A stretch of 64,000 nt of DNA, taken from positions 3,348,001 to 3,412,000 of the forward strand of contig NZ_JAHSTY010000001.1 in assembly GCF_019145355.1 (NCBI RefSeq). Direction: 5' to 3'. The position numbers and the translations under genes are program-made. This DNA comes from Pseudomonas azadiae. GTDB taxonomy: Bacteria > Pseudomonadota > Gammaproteobacteria > Pseudomonadales > Pseudomonadaceae. The first letter of the stretch is position 1. Every line of letters starts with the position of its first letter. The notes beneath the pieces were generated by a model. That model had not been told where the DNA came from, ran no database searches, and was given only the letters and a program-made list of their open reading frames with translations. This document shows, piece after piece, positions 46,485 through 54,459 of the stretch.

Positions 46485-47403
46485 CGGTCTTCCAGAAAGG
46501 GTAAAAGTTGAACCACTGTTGGGGCGCTTCCAGGCAAAACTGGCCCAGGCGTGCGGCGTAGCGCGCGGTCCACAGGGCGATGACCTGCTCGCGGGTGCTG
46601 CGTTTCCATTCGATCAATTCGGCGAAAGGCTCAATGCTCAGGCGATAGCGCTGCTTGTGCTTGAGGCACATCAGCAGGTTCACCGGGCATTTGAGCAGGC
46701 CGGCCAGCAGCCACGGACCTTGCGGGAAAGCGGCGGCATGGCCGAGGAAGTCTACGCGCACCGTGCGCCCGCCGTGCAGCGGTACGCGGTCGCCGGCAAT
46801 CGCCAGCCACTCGCCATCGTCCAGGCGCTGGCTGAGCAGCAGCATGGTGGCCGGGTCCAGTTCGCTGACTTGGATCAGGCGCAAGTGGGTCGCCCCGGCT
46901 TCGCCCAGCAGGCGGTTGAATTGTTCAGCATGCTTGGTGTGCACCAGCACGTTCATGGTGACTTGTTCACCGATTTCGGCGAGCGCGCGGCACACTTCCA
47001 GGTTGCCCAGATGCGCGCCCACCAGCATCTGCCCGCGTGCGCCACGCAGTTGCCCGCGCAACTGCGCCGGGTCGTTGATCTCGATCTGTTCCAGGCGCAG
47101 CTTGCCGTTCCATACGTCGAGCTTGTCGAGCAGCGAGTCGGCAAAGGCCATGAACTGGCCAAAGACTTTGCGGTGGGTGGGGCGCAAGTGCTCACGCCCG
47201 CTCCAGTCGGCCAGGCGCTGTTGGTACTGCCAGGCGCTTTGGCGCGCGGTGCGGCCGAACAGGAAAAAGTACAACACAATGCCGTACAGCACCGGGCTCA
47301 ACACACGGCGGCCGAGGACCCTGGCGGCGAATGCGGTGAGTTTCATCAGCCGGTAGCTGCCGCGTTCCTCGCGGTCGGCCCAATGTTTGGTGCTGTCGCT
47401 CAT
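46468..47403 (-). CDS. LpxL/HtrB-like lysophospholipid acyltransferase
   Basis: Membrane-bound acyltransferase of 311 residues with an N-terminal hydrophobic anchor (around residues 30-50: VLSPVLYGIVLYFFLFG) and the family HxxxxE-type catalytic motif within GAHLGNLEVCRAL. In aryl polyene clusters such an enzyme is thought to attach the polyene or a fatty acid to a glyceride or sugar anchor. In the E. coli-type clusters glycosyl- and acyltransferase functions occur on one protein; here they are two genes joined by ATGA (start 47403). It overlaps the ammonia-lyase start by 17 bases. Confidence 0.86.
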   Translation of the reverse strand: MSDSTKHWADREERGSYRLMKLTAFAARVLGRRVLSPVLYGIVLYFFLFGRTARQSAWQYQQRLADWSGREHLRPTHRKVFGQFMAFADSLLDKLDVWNGKLRLEQIEINDPAQLRGQLRGARGQMLVGAHLGNLEVCRALAEIGEQVTMNVLVHTKHAEQFNRLLGEAGATHLRLIQVSELDPATMLLLSQRLDDGEWLAIAGDRVPLHGGRTVRVDFLGHAAAFPQGPWLLAGLLKCPVNLLMCLKHKQRYRLSIEPFAELIEWKRSTREQVIALWTARYAARLGQFCLEAPQQWFNFYPFWKTDDDAS

Positions 47404-48134
47404 GCCTGCCACCGTCGCCACAGGATCATCGGCGCACGCACCAGCATGCCGAAGAACAAGCGGGTGTGCATCGCCGAGATGCGCACGTTGTCGTGAAACA
47501 GGCGAAAGTGCGACAGGCCGTCGGCCGGGTAGTGCACCTGGGTCGGCAACCAGCGCATCGGCTGGTTGCGCCAGGCCAGGCGCACCAGGATGTCGGAGTC
47601 GAAATCCATGCGCGTGCCGATGTAGGCCGAGTCCATCAGCGACAGCACCGGCGTCAGCGGGTACACGCGAAAGCCGCACATCGAGTCGCGAATCTGCAGC
47701 GACAGGGTGTTGATCCACACCCACACGTGGGTCAGGTAGCGCGCGTACAGGCGGCCTTTGGGCACGCTGTCGTCGTATTCGGGGTAGCCGCAGATCACCG
47801 CATCGGGATGCCGGCGCGAGAGGTCGAGGAAGGTTTCGACTTCGCGCAGGTCGTGCTGGCCGTCGGCGTCCACTTGCAGGGTATGGGTGTAGCCCAGGCG
47901 TGCAGCTTCGCGGAAACCGGCCATCACCGCGCCGCCTTTGCCCTGGTTGTTGGGCAGGGTCAGCAGGGTAACGTTGTCGAGCGTCGCCAGTTGCGCCAAT
48001 ACCGCTGCGCAGGCCGGGCTGCTGCCGTCGTCGACCAGCAGGCAGGGCAGGCCATTGCTCAACAGGCGGCGGACCACGGCGGGTACGGCGGCTTCGTGGT
48101 TGTAGACCGGGATCAGGGCGCAGGGGTTATGCAT
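47400..48134 (-). CDS. Family 2 glycosyltransferase
   Basis: Cytoplasmic GT-A fold glycosyltransferase of 244 residues resembling dolichol-phosphate mannosyltransferase-type enzymes: ALIPVYNHE at the N-terminus, LLVDDGSS, and the DxD-type motif LQVDADGQHD. It would transfer a sugar in building the aryl polyene lipid anchor. The ATG at 48134 is chosen; sequence upstream is a REP pair, not coding. A 149-base gap to the ligase gene, filled by the REP pair, is the largest inside the operon. Confidence 0.88.
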   Translation of the reverse strand: MHNPCALIPVYNHEAAVPAVVRRLLSNGLPCLLVDDGSSPACAAVLAQLATLDNVTLLTLPNNQGKGGAVMAGFREAARLGYTHTLQVDADGQHDLREVETFLDLSRRHPDAVICGYPEYDDSVPKGRLYARYLTHVWVWINTLSLQIRDSMCGFRVYPLTPVLSLMDSAYIGTRMDFDSDILVRLAWRNQPMRWLPTQVHYPADGLSHFRLFHDNVRISAMHTRLFFGMLVRAPMILWRRWQA

Positions 48135-48165
48135 GGAGGAGGGCTCCTGATACACCGCGTCGACT

Positions 48166-48262
48166 GCATCGCAGGCAAGCCAGCTCCCACATTTGAACGG
48201 CTGTGCACATAAGACTTGTGGCTGGCGCAGGTCCAGTGTGGGAGCTGGCTTGCCTGCGATTG
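48166..48262. repeat. REP pair, tail-to-tail, type B
   Basis: GCATCGCAGGCAAGCCAGCT and, 40 bases later, GTGGGAGCTGGCTTGCCTGC: two type B arms facing outward, in the largest gap within the pigment operon. It may alter RNA stability between the ligase-side and glycosyltransferase-side halves. Confidence 0.85.
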
Positions 48263-48283
48263 AGCGCGAAGCGCTCACCTGGC

Positions 48284-49954
48284 TTACGCATTGACACTCT
48301 CCAGCACTATCCGGCCGCTTGAGCAGGCTGCGACCCCGTTGCGATAGGCGAAATACAACTTGCTGCGCTCCGGGTCAAAGCGCAGGTGCAATTCGATGTG
48401 GTCACCGGGGCGCACCAATTGCTGGAACTTGAGCACTTCCATGCCGGCGAACGTCGCCGGCAAATCCAGCAGGTGTTGGCCCAGATTGAACGCCCATTCC
48501 ACCTGCACCACGCCCGGCAGCACCGGCGTGACCGGGAAGTGTCCGCTGAAGTAGGCGAGGTCCGGCGGTACGCTCAGTTGCAAGGTCCATTCGCCGTCGG
48601 CTTCGGCTTGTTCCAGTACTTCGGGCGCTTTCGGCCTCGGGGCCAGCAGCAGCGCCTCGACGTCGGCCTGGGGCAGCTTGCCCTGGCTGTTCAGCGGCAG
48701 TTGCCGCAGCAAACGCCAGCGACGCGGCAACGCCAGGGCTTCGCAATGTTGGCTCAAGTGTTGGCGCAGGTTCTGGGTGAGCATGCGCCGGCCCTGATTG
48801 CGCAGGGCATGCAAGCCTTCGGCGCTCAACACCACCAGGGCGCCGAGGGAGGCGCGGTTTTCCTGGACCACGCCCAGGCGGGTTTCCGCGACCCATGGGT
48901 GGGCCATCAATGCGTTTTCCAGCATGGGCAGGGAAATGCGTTTTTCTTCCAGCTTGACGATCCGATCCAGGCGGCCCAGCAGCTCGAAACGGCCATCGGC
49001 ATGGATACGCGCGGCGTCGGCGGTGTGTTCGATATGCCCGGCGGGCAGGTAGGGCGAAGCGATGCGCAGGGCGCCGTCGGCGTCCTGGCTCAGTTGCACA
49101 TCGGCGAACGGCTGCCAGGGCTGCGCGCCTTGACGCCAGGCGATGCCACCGGTTTCCGAGCTGCCGAGGATCTCGGTCGGCCATTGCTGCAACCGGTCGT
49201 ACAGGCTGCCGGCGGCTTCCACGGGCAACGCGCCGCCGGACGAAAACACCCGGGACACTTGGCTCAGTGCGGGCCAATCGAGGTTATCGCCCATGCGCTT
49301 GAGCAGCGCCGGGCTGGCGACCCAGGCAAAGTGTGCGTGCTCGCGGCTGGCGCGCTGCAAATCCTCGGGGAAGGCCAGTTGTTTGCGCACAAACGTACGA
49401 CCGGCGCACAGCGGCCATAGCACTCGGAACAGCAAGCCGTAGATATGCTGGGTGGCGACGCTGCCAATGATGCAGGCGTTTTCAAGGTCCGCGCCCCACA
49501 GCGCCTCCAGGGCCTCGACTTCGTTGGCCAACTGGCGCAGGGTCTTGTCGATGCGCTTGGGTTCGCCACTGGAACCGGAGGTGCACAGGCTCAGTTGGCA
49601 GGCATCCAGGTCCAGCACGGCAGCGCTCAATGGCGCTTGATACAGCGCGTCCAGGTCGGCCGCTGCGGTCAGCCAGGCATCGACCACAGTGTCCCAGCGT
49701 TGGCGGGTCTGCGGTTGCAAATCGGCGGGCAGCAGCACACTGACCCCGGCCCGCCAGGCGCCCAGCAGGGCAATCGCCAGCAGGCCTGCATCTTCCAGGT
49801 GCACGGCCAGGTGCCGGATGCCCCGCGCCTGCAGCCCCGCCGCCAGGCTCAGTGCGTGCTCCCACAGCTGTGCGTGGCTCATTTCAGGTTCGGTGGTCAC
49901 CCAACGCTGTTGCAGCGGCTCAAGCAGCAAGTGCTCAAGTTTCAACCCATTCAT
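48284..49954 (-). CDS. Acyl-AMP ligase fused to a FabZ-like dehydratase (ApeH-ApeI fusion)
   Basis: A 556-residue bifunctional protein. Residues 1-435 or so are an ANL adenylating domain with the P-loop [30 protein letters not shown] and [15 protein letters not shown]; it would activate the cinnamoyl-type starter and load it on ACP. The last 110 residues or so are a hotdog dehydratase with the FabZ-like active-site pattern [15 protein letters not shown]. In several described aryl polyene clusters these are separate proteins (ligase and one dehydratase subunit). The ATG at 49954 overlaps the upstream membrane-protein stop (ATGA). Confidence 0.9.
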   Translation of the reverse strand: MNGLKLEHLLLEPLQQRWVTTEPEMSHAQLWEHALSLAAGLQARGIRHLAVHLEDAGLLAIALLGAWRAGVSVLLPADLQPQTRQRWDTVVDAWLTAAADLDALYQAPLSAAVLDLDACQLSLCTSGSSGEPKRIDKTLRQLANEVEALEALWGADLENACIIGSVATQHIYGLLFRVLWPLCAGRTFVRKQLAFPEDLQRASREHAHFAWVASPALLKRMGDNLDWPALSQVSRVFSSGGALPVEAAGSLYDRLQQWPTEILGSSETGGIAWRQGAQPWQPFADVQLSQDADGALRIASPYLPAGHIEHTADAARIHADGRFELLGRLDRIVKLEEKRISLPMLENALMAHPWVAETRLGVVQENRASLGALVVLSAEGLHALRNQGRRMLTQNLRQHLSQHCEALALPRRWRLLRQLPLNSQGKLPQADVEALLLAPRPKAPEVLEQAEADGEWTLQLSVPPDLAYFSGHFPVTPVLPGVVQVEWAFNLGQHLLDLPATFAGMEVLKFQQLVRPGDHIELHLRFDPERSKLYFAYRNGVAACSSGRIVLESVNA

Positions 49955-50496
49955 ACGCGGCCTCGAACCCTTTGTCGTACCAGCCATTCCACGGCAAACA
50001 ACAACCCCATCAACCCGTAAGCGATCAAGCCGTTGTACAACGTCCACCAGCTCAGCGGCGCCCACAGGGTGAGGGCGGCGGCGAGCAGGCCATTACACAG
50101 AAAAAACGCGCTCCACACCACGGTTACCTGGCGGGTATACAGCACAGCGTGGGGCGGCAATACGGGGTCGGCCATGCGCGCCAGGCGCTCGACCATCGGC
50201 GGGCCATACCTGAGGCTCAAGCCAAACAACAACAACATGAATGCGCTGACCAGGCTCGGGTACCAACGCAGCAGGTGCGGGCTGTCGAACCAGGCCAGCG
50301 CCAGGCAGAACACAATCACCGCCCCTGCCATCCAGCGGGTGCCGGGGCGTCGCGCACCGATCAGCGCCCGTAACAGCCACAGGCCGCCCAACAGCAGGCC
50401 GAATTGCCACGGCGCAAAGTGCTCGGTGCCGAAATACACCGCAAAGGGGTACAGCAGCCCCGCCAGCAACAGGCCAAGGGCAATCAGCCGGCTCAT
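49951..50496 (-). CDS. Membrane protein of aryl polyene operon (COG4648-like)
   Basis: A 181-residue integral membrane protein with five to six hydrophobic segments (for example IALGLLLAGLLYPFAVYFG at the N-terminus, FGLLLGGLWLLRALIG, WMAGAVIVFCLALAW). No catalytic motif is recognisable. Proteins of this size and hydrophobicity accompany ACP and ligase genes in aryl polyene clusters; the function is unknown. ATGA overlaps join it to the ACP gene before it and the ligase gene after it. Confidence 0.8.
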   Translation of the reverse strand: MSRLIALGLLLAGLLYPFAVYFGTEHFAPWQFGLLLGGLWLLRALIGARRPGTRWMAGAVIVFCLALAWFDSPHLLRWYPSLVSAFMLLLFGLSLRYGPPMVERLARMADPVLPPHAVLYTRQVTVVWSAFFLCNGLLAAALTLWAPLSWWTLYNGLIAYGLMGLLFAVEWLVRQRVRGRV

Positions 50497-50747
50497 GCGG
50501 CCGGTTGGACCAGACGGTACACCGCCTCAACCACGTCGTTCACGGTACGCACCGCCTTGAATTCTTCGGCGGCGATCTTCTTGCCGGTCTGGCGCTTGAT
50601 ATGGTCGATCAAGTCCACGGCGTCGATGCTGTCGATTTCCAGGTCCTGGTACAGGTTGGCGTCAAGGGTGACGCGGGCAGGCTCCAGTTCAAACAGTTCC
50701 ACCAGAGCATCGCGCAGGGTGTTGAAAATATCGTCACGAGTTTGCAT
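50493..50747 (-). CDS. Acyl carrier protein, second copy
   Basis: An 84-residue ACP with the phosphopantetheine attachment Ser40 in LEIDSIDAVDL. Aryl polyene systems use two ACPs, one usually carrying the starter and one the elongating chain; which is which cannot be told here. It is nine bases downstream of the first ACP gene. No phosphopantetheinyl transferase gene is present in the operon, so the cell must use one encoded elsewhere. Confidence 0.93.
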   Translation of the reverse strand: MQTRDDIFNTLRDALVELFELEPARVTLDANLYQDLEIDSIDAVDLIDHIKRQTGKKIAAEEFKAVRTVNDVVEAVYRLVQPAA

Positions 50748-50756
50748 GGTCCGGTC

Positions 50757-51026
50757 TCAAGCTGCCTGTCTGGCTGTGACGAATGCCGCAAGGCTGGCCA
50801 CGTTGGTGAAGTGATTGCGGGTGTCCTTGGCGTCGGCATCGATCTTGACGCCGTACTTTTTCTGGATCGCCAGGCCCAATTCCAGGGCGTCGACCGAATC
50901 CAGGCCCAGGCCTTCGCCGAACAGGGTTTGCTCGCTGCCGATGTCGTCGACGCTGATGTCTTCCAGGCCCAGGGCCTCGATGATCAGCGCCTTTATGTCG
51001 TGCTCAAGGCGGTGTTGGTCGCTCAT
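50757..51026 (-). CDS. Acyl carrier protein, first copy
   Basis: An 89-residue ACP with attachment Ser44 in GLGLDSVDALEL. The acidic helix II region LDSVDALELGLAI is typical. It overlaps the acyltransferase gene by 23 bases, and the second ACP follows closely. The two ACPs are clearly diverged, which fits separate roles. Confidence 0.93.
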   Translation of the reverse strand: MSDQHRLEHDIKALIIEALGLEDISVDDIGSEQTLFGEGLGLDSVDALELGLAIQKKYGVKIDADAKDTRNHFTNVASLAAFVTARQAA

Positions 51027-51816
51027 CTTCGGCGAGCTCCTTAATAAAAAAGTGGTGCAGGTAATCGTTGAGCTTGCGTGAGGCTTGGGGCGCGGGGCCC
51101 AGTGTTGCGAACGCCTGTGGTTCTATATCGGCACCTACGCGCAAACTGAAGTGAAAGCGGCGTTTGGGAATGCGATACCAGGGTTCGGCCTTGGTCAACG
51201 TGGTGGGGCTGACCTTGATCACTACGGGGGTGATGATTGTCGCACCCCGCAGCGCAATGGCGGCGGCACCGCGATGAAAGGCAGGAGCGGCGCCGGGCGT
51301 GGTGCGGGTGCCTTCGGGAAAGATGATCAGGGTCTGGCCCGCGCGCAGGGCGTCGGCGGCGGCGTCGAGCATGTCTGCGCTGCCGTCATTGCTGATGTAG
51401 CCGGCATCCCGTACCGGGCCTCGGGTGAACGGGTTTTGAAACAGGCTCTGCTTGACCACGCAGTTGGTTTGGCGCATCAGGCCGATCAGGAACACCACGT
51501 CGATCAGCGAGGGGTGGTTGGCGACGATCATCTGGCCGGGACGGCCGAGTTTTTCGGCGCCTTCGACACTGAAGGTCAACACGCCGGCACGCTGCATCAG
51601 GCGGATAAAGAACCAGAACAGTTTACTGATGGTATGGCGGGCTCGGCGCTGGTGTTTTGCGGCACTGCCCGGCAGGCAACCGAGCAGCGGAAATACCAGC
51701 AGGCGCAGGCACAACCCGCCGACGCCGAACAGCGTGAAACTGGCGGCAGTGGCGAACAGGCGCCAGTAATAGGCATCCCGTGGTTTATCAGTCACGACTT
51801 GCGTTGCCAGTTCCAT
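51004..51816 (-). CDS. 1-acylglycerol-3-phosphate acyltransferase-like protein
   Basis: PlsC-type acyltransferase of 270 residues with the HxxxxD motif NHPSLID and the substrate-binding IFPEGTRTTPG. A hydrophobic N-terminal stretch (about residues 20-45) would anchor it in the inner membrane. It probably transfers an acyl group to the aryl polyene lipid anchor. The ATG at 51816 with GGAAGAA ahead is preferred to farther upstream codons; it overlaps the preceding gene by 25 bases. Confidence 0.88.
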   Translation of the reverse strand: MELATQVVTDKPRDAYYWRLFATAASFTLFGVGGLCLRLLVFPLLGCLPGSAAKHQRRARHTISKLFWFFIRLMQRAGVLTFSVEGAEKLGRPGQMIVANHPSLIDVVFLIGLMRQTNCVVKQSLFQNPFTRGPVRDAGYISNDGSADMLDAAADALRAGQTLIIFPEGTRTTPGAAPAFHRGAAAIALRGATIITPVVIKVSPTTLTKAEPWYRIPKRRFHFSLRVGADIEPQAFATLGPAPQASRKLNDYLHHFFIKELAEDERPTPP

Positions 51817-52511
51817 ACGCGGTTCTTCCAGGCATGTTGGCAGGCGGCCTGTTCGGTGAGCAGGGCGCGCAGCAGATTCAGGGCGTGAGGCCACTGTGTT
51901 TGGGTGAGTTGGACCGCACCGCCGGTTAGTTCCAGTTGCCACTCGTCGCCGGGTGTCAGCAGCAGGCCGACAGCGTAGGGGAACGGCACATCAACGATCC
52001 AGCTGGCGTAAGCATCGGGTGCCTGTTCTTCGGTGATCACCAGCAGTACCGCCTTGGCGCCTTCGCTAAGCAGCGCGGCGGCTTCAAGCATGCCGTGTTC
52101 CAGTCCATCGCCAGCAGCCGCGAGGGCGGTCATCTCGCTGGTTTCATTGCGCAGGATCGACCACAAACCAATCACCGCGTTGTGCACCGACAGGCTGAAC
52201 TGGGTCGGCGAGAGCGGCTGGTTGTTGGCCAGATCGCTGAGGATGTCGAGGGTGCGCGGGGTTTCGCCGTGCCGGGACACAAACACCAGAGGCAGGCTCT
52301 CAAGGCCCTCGGCCAGCGGCCAGCCTACGCTGAACGCCATGCGCGCCAGGCGGCTCAGGCGGCGGCGCTGCATGGCCGGCAGGAAAGACACGTCGGGGCA
52401 TGCCTGGCTTACGGGCAGCAACACCGGGGCGTGGCACCATGCATGCCAGTCGTCCACGCTATCGAGCCCTGGGGCCCAGGCGCGCCATTGCGCGATGTTG
52501 AAAGTGATCAC
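51792..52511 (-). CDS. Ketosynthase-like chain length factor, N-terminal domain only (ApeC-type)
   Basis: First gene of the aryl polyene operon. The 239-residue protein matches the beta-ketoacyl synthase N-terminal-like domain found in aryl polyene clusters (VFVSRHGETPRTLDILSDLA, SPTQFSLSVHNAVIGLWSI). It has no KS active-site cysteine or histidines and is half normal KS length, so it should be a non-catalytic partner of the elongating ketosynthase and may set chain length. The start is GTG at 52511. A sigma-70-like promoter is found about 90 bases upstream. Confidence 0.87.
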   Translation of the reverse strand: MITFNIAQWRAWAPGLDSVDDWHAWCHAPVLLPVSQACPDVSFLPAMQRRRLSRLARMAFSVGWPLAEGLESLPLVFVSRHGETPRTLDILSDLANNQPLSPTQFSLSVHNAVIGLWSILRNETSEMTALAAAGDGLEHGMLEAAALLSEGAKAVLLVITEEQAPDAYASWIVDVPFPYAVGLLLTPGDEWQLELTGGAVQLTQTQWPHALNLLRALLTEQAACQHAWKNRVWNWQRKS

Positions 52512-52597
52512 TGAGAAGGTATCCCGCCCCTGCGGGCTTCCATGTGCAGCCGTTGGCCCCCGATACAGGGACAGGGAACGATAGCCGAATGGCGCGC

Positions 52598-52626
52598 ATT
52601 ATCCCGGTGCCGTGGGGTTCTAGCAA
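52598..52626 (-). promoter_or_regulatory. Putative promoter of the aryl polyene operon
   Basis: On the minus strand: TTGCTA, 17 bases, GATAAT, giving a leader of about 80 bases before the GTG start. Upstream is a GTAAT/ATTAC dyad (52633-52637 and 52654-52658) around a GTGCAC core that may bind a regulator. No regulator gene is adjacent. The 348-base divergent gap to parA otherwise holds only a small CCCGC/GCGGG hairpin near 52525 and the parA -10 element. Confidence 0.55.
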
Positions 52627-52821
52627 ACATTGGTAATGAATTGTGCACGGCCGATTACAAAATAGTCGGAAGAATTTACAGATTGTCCTCTGCGTCGCGC
52701 TGGATGGGGTGTCGGACCGTTCTTTTTACCTTGTAGGCTGCGTATGACACTCAGGTCGTCAATGGTTCCGTGATGCTGTAATGCATGGACGAACGAGGTA
52801 GCTAACAGTCGCTTTTGCCCT

Positions 52822-52828
52822 CTACACT
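52822..52828 (+). promoter_or_regulatory. RpoS-like -10 element of parA
   Basis: CTACACT, the -10 consensus of stationary-phase sigma-S promoters in pseudomonads, 31 bases before the parA ATG. No clear -35 hexamer precedes it, as is common for such promoters. Confidence 0.4.
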
Positions 52829-52859
52829 CGGACATTCATTGATACACGGAGGTTTTTCC

Positions 52860-53630
52860 ATGCGGCGTGTGGTGTTCAATCAGAAAGGCGGCGTCGGCAA
52901 GTCCAGCATCGCCTGCAACCTGGCGGCAGTCAGCGCCAGCGAAGGCTATCGAACCCTATTGGTGGACCTCGATGCACAAGCCAACTCAACCCAGTACCTC
53001 ACCGGGCTGACCGGCGACGATATTCCCATGGGGATCGCGGATTTTTTCAAGCAGACCCTGTCTTCCGGGCCGTTTTCCAAGAAGAACAAGGTGGATATCT
53101 ACGAAACGCCGTTCGACAACCTGCATGTGATCACCGCAACCGCCGAGCTGGCGGACCTGCAGCCCAAGCTCGAGGCCAAGCACAAGATCAACAAGCTGCG
53201 AAAACTGCTGGATGAATTGAGCGAAGATTACGATCGGATTTATCTGGATACCCCGCCAGCGCTGAATTTTTATGCGGTTTCGGCGCTGATTGCCGCTGAT
53301 CGTGTGCTGATCCCTTTCGATTGCGACAGCTTCTCGCGCCAGGCGCTCTATGGGCTGCTGGCTGAAATCGAAGAACTCAAGGAAGACCACAACGAAGGCC
53401 TGGAAGTCGAAGGCATCGTGGTCAACCAGTTCCAGGCGCGGGCCAGTTTGCCGCAGCAAATGCTTGATGAGTTGATTGCCGAAGGCTTGCCGGTATTGCC
53501 GGTGTACCTGGCCAGCTCCGTGCGCATGCGCGAGTCGCATCAGGAGAACAAACCGCTGATTCATCTGGACCCACGGCATAAGTTGACGCAACAGTTTGTG
53601 GAATTGCATAACCTGCTGGAAAACGCGTGA
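52860..53630 (+). CDS. Orphan ParA-family ATPase
   Basis: A 256-residue cytoplasmic ATPase of the ParA/Soj group: deviant Walker A KGGVGKS at residues 9-15 (Ser in the last position), VDLDAQANST, and the Walker B-like YLDTPPALN. No ParB gene or parS-like site is nearby, so a plasmid- or chromosome-partition role is unlikely; orphan ParAs often position protein complexes. It is divergent from the aryl polyene operon. The ATG at 52860 follows GGAGG by seven bases and an RpoS-like -10. Confidence 0.9.
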   Translation: MRRVVFNQKGGVGKSSIACNLAAVSASEGYRTLLVDLDAQANSTQYLTGLTGDDIPMGIADFFKQTLSSGPFSKKNKVDIYETPFDNLHVITATAELADLQPKLEAKHKINKLRKLLDELSEDYDRIYLDTPPALNFYAVSALIAADRVLIPFDCDSFSRQALYGLLAEIEELKEDHNEGLEVEGIVVNQFQARASLPQQMLDELIAEGLPVLPVYLASSVRMRESHQENKPLIHLDPRHKLTQQFVELHNLLENA

Positions 53631-53670
53631 TCTGCCAGGCACCACAAACCTGAATGTGAAATGCAGTCCA

Positions 53671-53759
53671 GTGTGGGAGCTGGCTTGCCTGCGATGCAGA
53701 CACCTCGGTGTATCAGGCGCACCGAGTGGATGCCATCGCAGGCAAGCCAGCTCCCACAG
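53671..53759. repeat. REP doublet, type B, left member of an inverted pair
   Basis: Arms GTGGGAGCTGGCTTGCCTGC and complement; the centre contains CACCTCGGTGTATCAGGC. Reverse-complementing the element at 54360 gives almost the same sequence, with two differences across about 86 bases. Confidence 0.9.
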
Positions 53760-53922
53760 GTTGTTCTGCATTTTGGCAGATGGATTTGTCCCACAGAGGC
53801 TGTAGGACGGGTCTGGCAATAAGCCTTGTGCCTTGTAACGTTGCCTACAGCTAAGCCAGAATCGCCCGGCTTGTGCGTCTGGATGGGCTTCTCTTAAGGT
53901 TCTCGGGCCGCTGAATGTTCAG

Positions 53923-54095
53923 TGGTCGGGTTTAGTAGCCCTACCGACCAAAGCATGTGCACCGCTCCAAAGCATGGCGTTTTCTTGCCTATCTTATGGT
54001 GGCTGTACGCAGGGCACCTCCGGGTGCGCCGGTCTTTGCTTTGTTCTCCGGTCTACTAACCTGTGTACAGCTGCCACCCTTCGTTTAGTAGCGAA
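53923..54095 (+). promoter_or_regulatory. Structured leader with two TTTAGTAG loops and a shared complement
   Basis: Hairpin 1: TGGTCGG (53923-53929) pairs with CCGACCA (53944-53950) and its loop contains TTTAGTAG (53931-53938). Hairpin 3: TTCG (54080-54083) and CGAA (54092-54095) close a loop that is exactly TTTAGTAG. Between them CTACTAA (54053-54059) is complementary to both loops. It lies inside a long stem, GGTGGC+TGTAC (53998-54008) with GTACAGCTGCCACC (54065-54078), which also encloses GCACC/GGGTGC. A direct repeat CCAAAGCATG occurs at 53948 and 53967. The rest of the 495-base gap holds a REP doublet and no gene. Confidence 0.55.
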
Positions 54096-54125
54096 AAGGT
54101 GATAGCCCTATCAGAGAACAAATGC

Positions 54126-54350
54126 ATGTCTATTAGTCTTTTCACTGTTGCGCCCAACCTCCCCACCGAAACCCTCGCCCTCAACAGCTACGAAACCTTC
54201 TCTTCCGTCCGTACCTTGCTACTCAACCTGTCCAACGACCTCACCGGCGAGCACCGCGACGTGGCCTTGGCCATCCACCAATTGAGCGAACTCGGCGTAT
54301 TGCTGGTCGGCCAGATGATGGACCGTGAAGCCCCCCTGACCTCAATCTGA
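54126..54350 (+). CDS. Small DUF6124/DUF3077-like protein
   Basis: A 74-residue soluble helical protein, SLFTVAPNLPTETLALN at the start and GEHRDVALAIHQLSELGVLL near the end. It resembles the short DUF6124/DUF3077-type proteins common in Pseudomonas, whose function is unknown; I recognise the LFTVAPN and acidic-helix pattern rather than a firm domain. The ATG at 54126 lacks a good ribosome-binding site. It lies directly behind the structured leader at 53923-54095, which may control its translation, and it is closed off by a REP doublet. Confidence 0.7.
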   Translation: MSISLFTVAPNLPTETLALNSYETFSSVRTLLLNLSNDLTGEHRDVALAIHQLSELGVLLVGQMMDREAPLTSI

Positions 54351-54359
54351 AATGCAATC

Positions 54360-54451
54360 AATGTGGGAGCTGGCTTGCCTGCGATGGCATCAACTCGGTG
54401 TGCCTGATACACCGAGGTGTCTGCATCGCAGGCAAGCCAGCTCCCACATTT
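54360..54451. repeat. REP doublet, type B, right member of an inverted pair
   Basis: Arms as in the element at 53671, but the central sequence (CTCGGTGTGCCTGATACACC) is in the opposite direction. It separates the small gene from the convergent trxC. Confidence 0.9.
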
Positions 54452-54459
54452 TGACCGAG

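Noticed and set aside
52860..53630. ParA as part of a plasmid or chromosome partition locus
   Set aside because: No ParB, no parS-like repeats and no replication genes in the surroundings.
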